From assembly GCA_030691295.1 (NCBI GenBank), contig JAUYEQ010000562.1, positions 1 to 19,452 of the forward strand: a stretch of 19,452 bases of DNA, in the 5' to 3' direction. The position numbers and the translations under genes are program-made. The notes under the pieces are model-generated. The model was not told the DNA's origin and did no database searches. It saw only the letters and a list, made by a program, of their open reading frames with translations. This document shows positions 1 through 6,860 of this stretch, piece by piece; the stretch's first letter is position 1; each line of letters begins with the position of its first letter. This DNA is from Bacteroidota bacterium. GTDB lineage: Bacteria > Bacteroidota > Bacteroidia > Bacteroidales > Prolixibacteraceae.

Positions 1-270
1 TGCAAAAGGATTGAATACAGGCAATCCTTGACTGTACCTTTTCTTTTTAACGCTTCCTTCCGAAGTCTGAATTCGATCTTTTATTTCCATAACGTTGATT
101 TTATGGCAACCTGATTGGGATACTATAAATGAAAATTTGATGTACTCTACGGTGTCTCTGTGAGCATCCATTTGAAATTCCAAAAAATACCCCAGCCCAA
201 CCTTAGTAATGGAATATATTTTCCATGGTTGTCCCGGACTTTGAAACAGATCGCCGGTGCCAATCCAAAG
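1..270 (-). other. Open reverse frame running off the left edge, possible gene fragment
   Basis: The reverse strand stays open for 90 codons from a TAA at 271-273 to the window edge. Its translation is mixed and protein-like, with stretches such as DTVEYIKFSFIVSQSG and GLPVFNPFA. The first in-frame ATG is at 169-171, so either a short 5' part of a gene starts there or a longer gene was cut near 270. I do not recognise a family. Neither the opposite strand nor the other reverse frames stay open as long. No promoter motif was seen upstream. It could be a real gene end, a decayed gene or chance. Confidence 0.3.
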
Positions 271-528
271 TTATTCATTTCGATGTTCGTTTTAATGACC
301 GTGAGGACTTAGTAGAAAATTAATGTATGTGATTTTTAACCTTATTACCTTATTTGTCATCAATATACAACCTAATAAAAAATTCACTTGACTCCCCCGT
401 TTTCTAAATGAGTAAAAATGTCTGTATATCATTCATATACAAACATATAAATCTCAATTTTATAAAACAGCAATACTCTTAAAATCGCTGATGAAAATCG
501 GGATCAGGGTCTGACAAACAATGCATTG

Positions 529-577
529 GCACGGAGAACCTCCAAAAGGAAAACAGGTTGTTCTCTGTGCTTTTTTG
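529..577 (+). terminator. Rho-independent terminator-like hairpin with no gene before it
   Basis: The arms GCACGGAGAAC (529-539) and GTTCTCTGTGC (560-570) pair with one mismatch and are followed at once by TTTTTTG. This is a normal intrinsic terminator shape for plus-strand transcription. No coding region precedes it in the window, so it would end either a small untranslated RNA or read-through from a lost gene. I found no TAnnTTTG promoter between 300 and 528. Confidence 0.55.
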
Positions 578-585
578 TGTTCAGA

Positions 586-620
586 AGTGAGGGTTTCACT
601 TGAAGTGAAGCCCTCTCACT
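586..620. other. Long hairpin next to the terminator
   Basis: AGTGAGGGTTTCACT (586-600) pairs with AGTGAAGCCCTCTCACT (604-620) across a 3-nt loop. This gives a stem of about 14 bp with one G-T pair and a 2-nt bulge. There is no T-run after it, so it is not a simple terminator. It lies 9 nt after the T-run of the 529-577 hairpin. With that hairpin it forms a structured patch in a gene-free spacer. Confidence 0.45.
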
Positions 621-921
621 CCCTTCCCTCAAAGCAAAGCCCTAACATCGGGAATTTTCCGAACAAAATCTGGCAATTAAAACCTTAGTACAAACGATGC
701 CACCCCGATACTCCAAACCTTATTAATCTCATACAAATCAATAAGGTAATAAGGTTGGGTTACAGCGGGAATCGGAGGCTACTAAGGTTGCCATAAAAAA
801 TAAGGTTTTAGAAATTCTTTCAGAAGTACACAAAATAGCCATGGTCAATACTGACAATTTATACGTGGTTTACCTGCGATTAAAAATCGCAACGCCCATG
901 TGCGACTACGATAAAAGCCGT

Positions 922-929
922 TAACTTTG
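922..929 (+). promoter_or_regulatory. Bacteroidota -7 promoter element TAACTTTG for the rhodanese gene
   Basis: TAACTTTG matches the Bacteroidota -7 consensus TAnnTTTG and lies 41 bp before the ATG at 971. The -33 element is weak (TGTG at 899-902, 19 bp upstream). A short hairpin (875-891, stem GCGATT/AATCGC extended by one pair) lies just upstream of the weak -33 site and could be an operator. Confidence 0.45.
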
Positions 930-970
930 TGTGGTCTAATAAAATTCGTTAAAAAAGAGTTTCAATAAAC

Positions 971-1405
971 ATGGGAACAGGAATAAAACATATTTCAAAA
1001 ACAACACTGATCATACTATTTTTATTTACCGTACTTATTAATGTTGCTGCTGCACAGTCGGTATTTGTTGGGAAAGCTGGAGCTGAAGGTAAGGTTTTAA
1101 GAAAGTATATTGAACCTTCAGAATTAAAAAAAATCGTTGACAACCCGGTCGATTCAATATGGATAATTGATGTGCGATCGGAAAAAGCTTTTAAAAATGG
1201 TCATATTCCCACGGCCAAATCATTTCCTTCAGGAACAATAACGAGCCGGTTGAATGAAATTCCCAAAGACAAATATTTGATACTTTACTGCACTGTGGGT
1301 GGCACTGTGAAAATAGTTTCAAAAAAACTGCGTAAAGCAGGATATAAACGAACCATCAACTGGGGTGGACTTTCAAGATGGGAATGGGAAAGAGCAACTG
1401 AATAA
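971..1405 (+). CDS. Exported rhodanese-domain protein
   Basis: This 144-residue protein has a signal peptide: basic start, hydrophobic run [15 protein letters not shown] at 11-25, and likely cleavage after AAA at 26-28. It should act in the periplasm. Residues about 45-140 form one rhodanese domain, with the [10 protein letters not shown] motif at 65-74, the GHIP motif at 77-80 and the active-site cysteine Cys107 in loop CTVGGT. A final WGGLSRWEW stretch is typical of the fold's end. Rhodaneses carry sulfur as a cysteine persulfide; the substrate here is unknown. The loop has Gly-Gly-Thr instead of the common GxRS end, so it may not be a classical thiosulfate sulfurtransferase. The ATG at 971 is chosen because the signal peptide starts there. 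It is followed after 80 bp by guaC on the same strand. Confidence 0.85.
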   Translation: MGTGIKHISKTTLIILFLFTVLINVAAAQSVFVGKAGAEGKVLRKYIEPSELKKIVDNPVDSIWIIDVRSEKAFKNGHIPTAKSFPSGTITSRLNEIPKDKYLILYCTVGGTVKIVSKKLRKAGYKRTINWGGLSRWEWERATE

Positions 1406-1485
1406 ACATACGGCATTTCAGCAGATTTAACTTTATTTGCGCAATTAAATACACAATCATCAAACAACAAAAACTGGTAAAAAAA

Positions 1486-2526
1486 ATGAGAATTGAATAC
1501 GACATAAAACTGGGTTTTAAAGATGTAATGTTTCGGCCAAAGCGCTCAACCCTGAAAAGCCGCTCGCAGGTGAGTCTGGATCGTACATTTAAAATGAAGC
1601 ACACAAACACCGAATGGACTGGAATTCCGATCATGGCCGCAAACATGGATACAGTGGGCACTTTCGAAATGGCAATAACCCTCGCTGAAAAAAAACTTTT
1701 TACGGCCATCCACAAACATTACAGCATTGAGGAATGGAACCGGTTTATGGCATTGGCTCCGCAGGGAATCGAAAATTACATTGCCATCAGTACCGGAACC
1801 GGATCGCGTGATTTTGAAAAGATTGATCGACTTTTAACTGCCAACCCTCAGCTGAAATTTATATGCATTGACGTGGCGAATGGTTATTCGGAGCATTTTG
1901 TGTCGTTTGTAAAGCAAGCCCGTAAAAAATACAGCGATAAAATTATCATTGCCGGAAATGTGGTGACCGGCGAAATGGTTGAAGAATTGTTGCTTGCCGG
2001 TGCGGATATTATCAAAGTCGGAATTGGCCCGGGTTCGGTTTGTACCACGCGTGTCAAAACCGGCGTTGGATATCCTCAACTTTCAGCCATTATTGAATGT
2101 GCCGATGCTGCTCACGGCCTCGGCGGACAAATTATCAGCGATGGTGGCTGTTCAACTCCGGGCGACGTAGCCAAAGCTTTTGGTGCCGGCGCCGATTTTG
2201 TAATGCTCGGCGGAATGCTTGCCGGACACGACGAAAGTGGTGGTTCAACCATCGAGAAAGATGGTAAAACTTACAAACAGTTTTATGGCATGAGTTCGGC
2301 TACTGCAATGGACAAACATGCCGGAGGTGTAGCCGATTACCGTGCAAGCGAGGGTAAAACTGTTCAAGTTCCTTACCGCGGAAAGGTTGAAAATACCATT
2401 CAGGATATTTTGGGAGGCATCCGCAGTACCTGCACTTATGTTGGCGCGTCGCAGTTAAAGGAATTGAGCAAACGAACCACATTTATCCGCGTAGCTGAAC
2501 AGGAAAACAGGATTTATACCCGATAA
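1486..2526 (+). CDS. guaC: GMP reductase
   Basis: GMP reductase converts GMP to IMP and ammonia with NADPH, linking guanine and adenine nucleotide pools in the cytoplasm. The 346-residue length matches the family, as in E. coli GuaC. The IMPDH/GMPR barrel is clear: substrate loop [18 protein letters not shown] (181-198) with catalytic Cys186, [11 protein letters not shown] (217-227), [14 protein letters not shown] (240-253) and the flap segment [11 protein letters not shown]. There are no CBS domains, which with the reductase-type VCTTR loop argues against IMP dehydrogenase. The leader is A-rich. The preceding 80-bp gap has near-miss promoter elements (TAACTTTA, TTTATTTG), so it may have its own promoter or be read from the rhodanese gene. 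Only 3 bp separate its stop from the histidine kinase, so the two are probably co-transcribed. Confidence 0.96.
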   Translation: MRIEYDIKLGFKDVMFRPKRSTLKSRSQVSLDRTFKMKHTNTEWTGIPIMAANMDTVGTFEMAITLAEKKLFTAIHKHYSIEEWNRFMALAPQGIENYIAISTGTGSRDFEKIDRLLTANPQLKFICIDVANGYSEHFVSFVKQARKKYSDKIIIAGNVVTGEMVEELLLAGADIIKVGIGPGSVCTTRVKTGVGYPQLSAIIECADAAHGLGGQIISDGGCSTPGDVAKAFGAGADFVMLGGMLAGHDESGGSTIEKDGKTYKQFYGMSSATAMDKHAGGVADYRASEGKTVQVPYRGKVENTIQDILGGIRSTCTYVGASQLKELSKRTTFIRVAEQENRIYTR

Positions 2527-2529
2527 CCA

Positions 2530-3489
2530 ATGATCCTCAAAATACTTTTTGTGATTGCCATTGTACTGCAATTTTTTGCGGTAGGTGTTGCGCTAAAACT
2601 TACCAGGGTTACAAAGTTCAATTTTTCGTGGATGTTGCTCACGATTGGTTTTATCATGATGGCTGTTATGCGTTTGGTCGAATTTCTGCCTTATGTCAGC
2701 AATATTAAGCCACAGGATTACCGAGAAATATTTGTCTGGATGGGCGTATTCACTTCACTGGCCTTTGCAATCGGCGTTTTCATGATCCAAAAGATTTTCA
2801 AGTACATGAAACGGGTGGAAGATTCGCGCCGCCAGACCGAAAAAATGTTCCTGAATACCATTATTCAAACCGAAGAAAAAGAACGCAAGCGGTTTGCAAA
2901 AGACCTTCACGATGGACTTGGGCCATTGCTTTCAACTGTAAAGATGTCGGTTTCGTCGCTGGCTCAAATGAAACACAATGAGGCGTCGCGCGAAATTGTT
3001 GAAAACACTGAGCTGGTTATCAATGAAGCTATCAAGAGCCTGAAAGAGATTTCTGATAATCTGAGTCCGCATGTTCTGAATAATTTTGGACTCGTTCGGG
3101 CACTGAGCAATTTTTCGAATAAGATCAACATTACCAAAACCATCCGGATTAACCTGGTTTCGAACCTGAAAGATGAACGTTTTGACAGCAATGTGGAAGT
3201 TGTTTTATATCGCGTTGTCTGCGAGTTGATAAATAATACAATCAAACATGCAAAGGCTAAAAAGATCGACCTATCTTTGACCAAAGACGGTGTTTACCTG
3301 ACCATTATTTATCAGGACGACGGTAAAGGTTTTGATGTAGCCAAAGTGATTGAACAGCCTGTCACCAGCGGAATGGGCTTTTCCAACATTTATTCGCGCA
3401 TCAATTCGCTGAAGGGCGAAATCAACATTGAGAGTGAGCACAAAAAAGGAACATGGGTAACCATAAAAGTTAAAATGCATGACGAGTAA
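2530..3489 (+). CDS. Membrane sensor histidine kinase, NarL-partner (HisKA_3) type
   Basis: This 319-residue kinase starts with three probable membrane helices (about 3-22, 33-52 and 68-88) joined by short loops. It has no large periplasmic sensor domain, so the signal is likely sensed in the membrane or intracellularly. A linker coiled coil (90-118) leads to the HisKA_3 box, EKERKRFAKDLHDGLGP, with phospho-acceptor His127. The ATPase domain follows with N-box ELINNTIKHAKA (232-243), DDGKGFD (263-269) and GMGFSNI (281-287). All catalytic motifs are present. Its end overlaps the response-regulator start by 11 bp, which implies a translationally coupled cognate pair. The trigger is unknown. Confidence 0.93.
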   Translation: MILKILFVIAIVLQFFAVGVALKLTRVTKFNFSWMLLTIGFIMMAVMRLVEFLPYVSNIKPQDYREIFVWMGVFTSLAFAIGVFMIQKIFKYMKRVEDSRRQTEKMFLNTIIQTEEKERKRFAKDLHDGLGPLLSTVKMSVSSLAQMKHNEASREIVENTELVINEAIKSLKEISDNLSPHVLNNFGLVRALSNFSNKINITKTIRINLVSNLKDERFDSNVEVVLYRVVCELINNTIKHAKAKKIDLSLTKDGVYLTIIYQDDGKGFDVAKVIEQPVTSGMGFSNIYSRINSLKGEINIESEHKKGTWVTIKVKMHDE

Positions 3490-4135
3490 TCAATTGAAAC
3501 GCAAAATAATTATCGTTGACGATCATACCCTTTTCAGGAATGGACTGCGCATTCTTTTGAACAACCTGGATAATTACCATGTAATTGCCGAAGCTGCCAA
3601 TGGTAAACAATTTTTAGAACTGCTCAATACAGTTGTTCCTGACCTGGTTCTGATGGATATCAGTATGCCGGTGATGGATGGAATTGAGGCGTCTGCCATT
3701 GCCCATCAGAGGTATCCCGATCTGAAAATCATCACCTTGTCGATGTATGGCGAAGAAGATTATTACTATAAAATGGTGAATGCCGGGGTAAAAGGATTTG
3801 TACTTAAAAATTCTGATATCAAAGAAGTTAAAACTGCGCTGGATGTGGTTTATGACGGTGGCTCGTTCTTTTCTTCCGAGTTACTTCAAACGCTTGTAAA
3901 CAGCCTGAAATATTCGCCAAAGAGCAACGAATTTCATACTGAATTGTCGGAACGCGAAATGGAAATACTGATACTGATCTGTCAGGGAATGTCGAACCAG
4001 GAAATCGCTGATAAACTTTTCATCAGTAAACGAACGGTTGATAAGCATCGCGCCAACATCCTCGAAAAAAGCGAAAGCAAAAACACCGCGCAATTGGTGG
4101 TTTATGCAATAAAAAACCGGTTGGTGGAACTGTAG
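3479..4135 (+). CDS. LuxR/NarL-family response regulator
   Basis: This is the DNA-binding partner of the kinase upstream; their reading frames overlap by 11 bp. The receiver domain (about 8-125) has the acidic pair Asp14-Asp15, phospho-acceptor Asp60 in LVLMDISMPVMDG, Thr86 and Lys110. The C-terminal LuxR-type helix-turn-helix (about 154-210) reads ELSEREMEILILICQGMSNQ and continues through EIADKLFISKRTVDKHRANI. At 218 residues it is a normal, intact regulator. Its targets cannot be read from the window. The stop codon TAG (4133-4135) is part of a perfect palindrome at 4131-4161, so the natural C-terminus may have been set or trimmed by that repeat. Confidence 0.94.
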   Translation: MTSNQLKRKIIIVDDHTLFRNGLRILLNNLDNYHVIAEAANGKQFLELLNTVVPDLVLMDISMPVMDGIEASAIAHQRYPDLKIITLSMYGEEDYYYKMVNAGVKGFVLKNSDIKEVKTALDVVYDGGSFFSSELLQTLVNSLKYSPKSNEFHTELSEREMEILILICQGMSNQEIADKLFISKRTVDKHRANILEKSESKNTAQLVVYAIKNRLVEL

Positions 4136-4161
4136 CGACAGGGCAATGCCCTGTCGCTACA
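4131..4161. repeat. Perfect palindromic repeat overlapping the regulator stop
   Basis: TGTAGCGACAGGGCA (4131-4145) pairs perfectly with TGCCCTGTCGCTACA (4147-4161) around a single central base. This is a 15-bp GC-rich stem between two convergent genes. There is no T-run on either side, so it is not a standard terminator, though it could slow polymerase or protect mRNA 3' ends. It resembles short REP-type palindromes scattered in many Bacteroidota genomes; this comparison is from memory. No second copy was found in the window. Confidence 0.75.
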
Positions 4162-4171
4162 CGACACAACA

Positions 4172-5068
4172 TCACAAAAAAGCCTTCGCAATTTCCAGCG
4201 CCTGCCGCCCATACGAACCTTCGAACAATAAATGATGGTTCAAAATGTGGTACAACTGGTACAAAGGAATTCGTTTCTGCCAACCCTCCGGAAGCGGGTA
4301 TTCTTCCTGATATGCTTTCCAAACCGCTGGTGAAAAACCTCCGAACAATTGCATCATGCCCAGTTCCATTTCGCGATCGGCATAATAGCAGGCCGGATCA
4401 ATCAACGCCGGGCCATTCGCGGTGTACATGTAATTTCCCGACCATAAATCACCGTGAATAAGTGATGGAATTGTTGGATGAACAAGCAATTGCGGCATCT
4501 TTTCAACCAACCGTTCATAAACTTTCAGCTCTCCGGAGGTCAAACCGCGCGAAACATTGATTTGCTGCACCAAATTCCATATTCTGCGTTGTGCATAAAA
4601 TTCAGGCCAATTGCTGGTAAATGCATTGTCCTGAACAGTGGTACCGCAATAATTTGAGTGATAAAAGCCATAGAATGAGGCAGTTTTGCTGTGGAGACGG
4701 GCGATTCCACGTCCCAGCCGTTCATCGAATCCGGAAGTTGAGACTGCTGGCTGCAAATATTCCATCAGTAATAATCCGGGCAATTCATCCGCTTCCCTGC
4801 TCCAGATAACCTTTGGAATCAGCAAATACGGATTGTCAACCAAATGCATTTCGTCCAGTCCTGCCGCTTCTTTCAGGAATAAATCAGGAGGACAATCAGC
4901 ATTCCATTTCAGAGCAAAATCGCCAACAGAGGTGTTGATTTTTACGGAATGATTGATACAACCTCCCCCAACCGAACGTGAATTTATCAGGCGAACTGAC
5001 TGACCACAAATTGTTGCCAGTCGTTCGATGCACAATTGGATGACATCAATTTCTTTGTGAAATGCCAT
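4172..5068 (-). CDS. Fructosamine/ketosamine-3-kinase family protein
   Basis: This 298-residue protein has the kinase-like fold of the fructosamine kinase family, which phosphorylates sugars attached to protein amines so that the adduct falls off (protein deglycation). Visible motifs are a glycine-rich loop with VGGGCINHSVKI (33-44), the nucleotide-binding lysine in FALKW (Lys54), LMEYL hinge (101-105), catalytic loop LIHGDLWSGNYMY with Asp207, and LIDPACYYADREMELGM with metal-binding Asp224. The length suits the family. It is the third and last gene of a minus-strand operon, 19 bp after the ClC channel gene. Bacterial members act on ribulosamines or have unproven substrates, so the exact target is open. 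Confidence 0.9.
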   Translation of the reverse strand: MAFHKEIDVIQLCIERLATICGQSVRLINSRSVGGGCINHSVKINTSVGDFALKWNADCPPDLFLKEAAGLDEMHLVDNPYLLIPKVIWSREADELPGLLLMEYLQPAVSTSGFDERLGRGIARLHSKTASFYGFYHSNYCGTTVQDNAFTSNWPEFYAQRRIWNLVQQINVSRGLTSGELKVYERLVEKMPQLLVHPTIPSLIHGDLWSGNYMYTANGPALIDPACYYADREMELGMMQLFGGFSPAVWKAYQEEYPLPEGWQKRIPLYQLYHILNHHLLFEGSYGRQALEIAKAFL

Positions 5069-5087
5069 GGTTGCAATTTAAAGAAAT

Positions 5088-6287
5088 CTAATCAAACGAC
5101 AAATCGGCCATTGTATCGCGGTAAACCGAGAAAACTCTGGCCCTGGAAATAAAACCGACGTACTTGCCATCATCAATTACTGCCAGATTATAGCGTCCGC
5201 AGGACTTAAATTTTTCAGCAACAACCTCTACCGAATCGTTTGGTGAAATAAAAAATTCTGGCATGTACATCAAATCGCTCACACTGATCTTTTCGTACAA
5301 ATCCTGTTCGAACATCAGGTTTCGTATATCATTCAGCTTGATCATTCCCTGCATCATCCCGTTTTCGTCCACCACCGGAAACAAATCCCGCTTCGACCGG
5401 GCAATAGAATAAGTCATCTGGCCTAAATTCATGTCAGGCGATAGAATCTCAAAATCGGTTTCGATCAATTCTTTCACATTCATAAAATGCATCGCAGCCT
5501 TGTCTTTGTGATGGGTAACCAATTCGCCCAGTTCGGCCAGCCGTTTCGTATAAATCGAATGTGGCTCAAAACGGGTAGCGGTAACATAAGCAACTGTTGA
5601 AGAGATAATTAATGGAGCCAGCAACTGATATCCTCCGGTAATTTCGGCAATCAGGAAAATGCCCAGCAATGGAGCGTGCATCACCCCTGCCATAAGGGAG
5701 CCCATACCAACCAGTGCAAAATTGGCGGGTGACAAATTCAGTCCGAAAAATGTGTTCATTGCAAGTGATATGATATAACCACCAATTGCCCCCATAAACA
5801 AGGTAGGTGCAAAAATTCCGCCTACACCACCGCTTGCTGTGGTAATGGCCATTGCGAATACCTTAAAAATCAGGATAAGAAAAAGGATAAACAGCAACAC
5901 ATAAGGATCAGATTTCCAATTAAAGAATATTGAATTATTCAATAAATCAGCTCCATGACCGGTAAATATTTTATTGATCGAGTCATAACCTTCGCCCCAT
6001 AATGATGGAAAAATAAACACCAAAATACCCAGCGTGATGCCACCAAAGATAAGCCTGGAGTAACTGTTCCTGATTTTTTTGATTAGTTTTTCAACATACA
6101 TAGCGGTGCGGGTAAAATAAAACGAAATCAGCCCGCTGAAAATGCCAAGTAAAATATAATAAGGAAGGTTTCCGTAATCAAATGTATTTTCAAGAGAGAA
6201 ATGAAACATCACCGAACTGCCCATAAAGAAATAGGCCAGTGTGGCTGCGGTAATTCCTGAAATAAGCAACGGAATAATTGAAGCCAT
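5088..6287 (-). CDS. ClC chloride channel/antiporter, C-terminal part with two CBS domains
   Basis: This 399-codon frame is the second part of a ClC-family anion channel or H+/Cl- antiporter. It carries the later transmembrane helices, the selectivity motif ASGGVGGIFAPTLFMGA (151-167) and GSLMAGVMHAPLLGIFLIAE (196-215). Two CBS domains follow at about 268-330 and 336-392, usually nucleotide-sensing regulators. The preceding gene half is in the same frame and ends at TAA 6291-6293; this ATG lies one codon after it (TAA ACC ATG). The intact protein probably read ...LMID-Leu-Thr-Met-Ala..., with TTA (Leu) changed to TAA. So this is either half of a broken gene, a sequencing error, or a half made by re-initiation at the adjacent ATG. 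It is followed by the fructosamine kinase after 19 bp. Confidence 0.85.
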   Translation of the reverse strand: MASIIPLLISGITAATLAYFFMGSSVMFHFSLENTFDYGNLPYYILLGIFSGLISFYFTRTAMYVEKLIKKIRNSYSRLIFGGITLGILVFIFPSLWGEGYDSINKIFTGHGADLLNNSIFFNWKSDPYVLLFILFLILIFKVFAMAITTASGGVGGIFAPTLFMGAIGGYIISLAMNTFFGLNLSPANFALVGMGSLMAGVMHAPLLGIFLIAEITGGYQLLAPLIISSTVAYVTATRFEPHSIYTKRLAELGELVTHHKDKAAMHFMNVKELIETDFEILSPDMNLGQMTYSIARSKRDLFPVVDENGMMQGMIKLNDIRNLMFEQDLYEKISVSDLMYMPEFFISPNDSVEVVAEKFKSCGRYNLAVIDDGKYVGFISRARVFSVYRDTMADLSFD

Positions 6288-6290
6288 GGT

Positions 6291-6845
6291 TTAATCGATC
6301 ATCAGCACTTCAAGCGTGAACATGATGCCAGCCACCGGTGCTTTGAAAATTCCGGCAATAGCGCCGGTTGCCCCGCAGCCTATCAGCAAACGTACCTGAT
6401 TCGGATCCAGCTTAAACAACCGTGAAATATTTGAACCAATTGCTGCACCGGTATAAACAATCGGTGCTTCAGCTCCTACTGAACCGCCAAATCCAATCGT
6501 AAAACCGCTGGTAGCCATCGAAGAAAACATGTTATGCGCTTTTATCTGGCTCCCCTTTTTGGAGATGACTGATAATATTTTAGAAACACCATGACTGATA
6601 TCGTCTTTGATCACGTATTTCACAATCAATACACTAATCAGAATACCAATCATCGGATATGCCAGATAGAAGAAACTTTCTTCTGAATCTTTGAAATACT
6701 GCGTTAAAGAATGGCTGACGTAATGGATGAAATTTTTAAGCATAAAAGCGGCTGTTCCGCTAAGGAGGCCCACAAATAAACTGAGGATATATATTAAGTT
6801 CTTTTCTGAAATTTCAGCCAGCCATTTTTCAAATCTTCTGTTCAT
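6291..6845 (-). CDS. ClC chloride channel, N-terminal part, ended by in-frame stop
   Basis: This 184-residue frame is the first part of the ClC channel gene completed by 5088-6287. It shows the first membrane helices (about 16-37 and 58-79), a pore-region ISHGVSKIL in place of the classic GSGIP loop, the family motif GFGGSVGAEAPIVYTGAAIG (118-137) and GAIAGIFKAPVAGIMFTLEV (161-180). It stops in mid-helix after LMID, just where the next half continues in the same frame. Joined, the two give about 584 residues, the usual size for CBS-bearing bacterial ClC proteins. It starts 15 bp after the PBP1A stop, so it is in the same transcript. Alone it lacks the second half of the pore and cannot be a normal channel. 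Confidence 0.85.
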   Translation of the reverse strand: MNRRFEKWLAEISEKNLIYILSLFVGLLSGTAAFMLKNFIHYVSHSLTQYFKDSEESFFYLAYPMIGILISVLIVKYVIKDDISHGVSKILSVISKKGSQIKAHNMFSSMATSGFTIGFGGSVGAEAPIVYTGAAIGSNISRLFKLDPNQVRLLIGCGATGAIAGIFKAPVAGIMFTLEVLMID

Positions 6846-6860
6846 CTATTTTTCCGTTGA

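Larger units (their letters stand above)
199..807. repeat. Cluster of AACCTTA motifs with a 17-bp inverted repeat
   Basis: Seven copies of the 7-mer AACCTTA lie in about 610 bp: plus orientation at 199, 338, 681 and 716, minus orientation at 750, 783 and 801. A 17-nt exact inverted repeat, AACCTTATTACCTTATT, is at 338-354 with its complement at 740-756. The copy at 716-725 can also pair with 747-756 as a 10-bp hairpin. By eye I found only about three more copies in the remaining 18.8 kb. The stretch from 271 to 970 otherwise shows no gene. The cluster could be a worn mobile element, a set of protein-binding sites or a structured transcript. Confidence 0.45.

Noticed and set aside
1486..2526. 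IMP dehydrogenase instead of GMP reductase
   Set aside because: No CBS domains, short length, and GuaC-type loop residues support GMP reductase.
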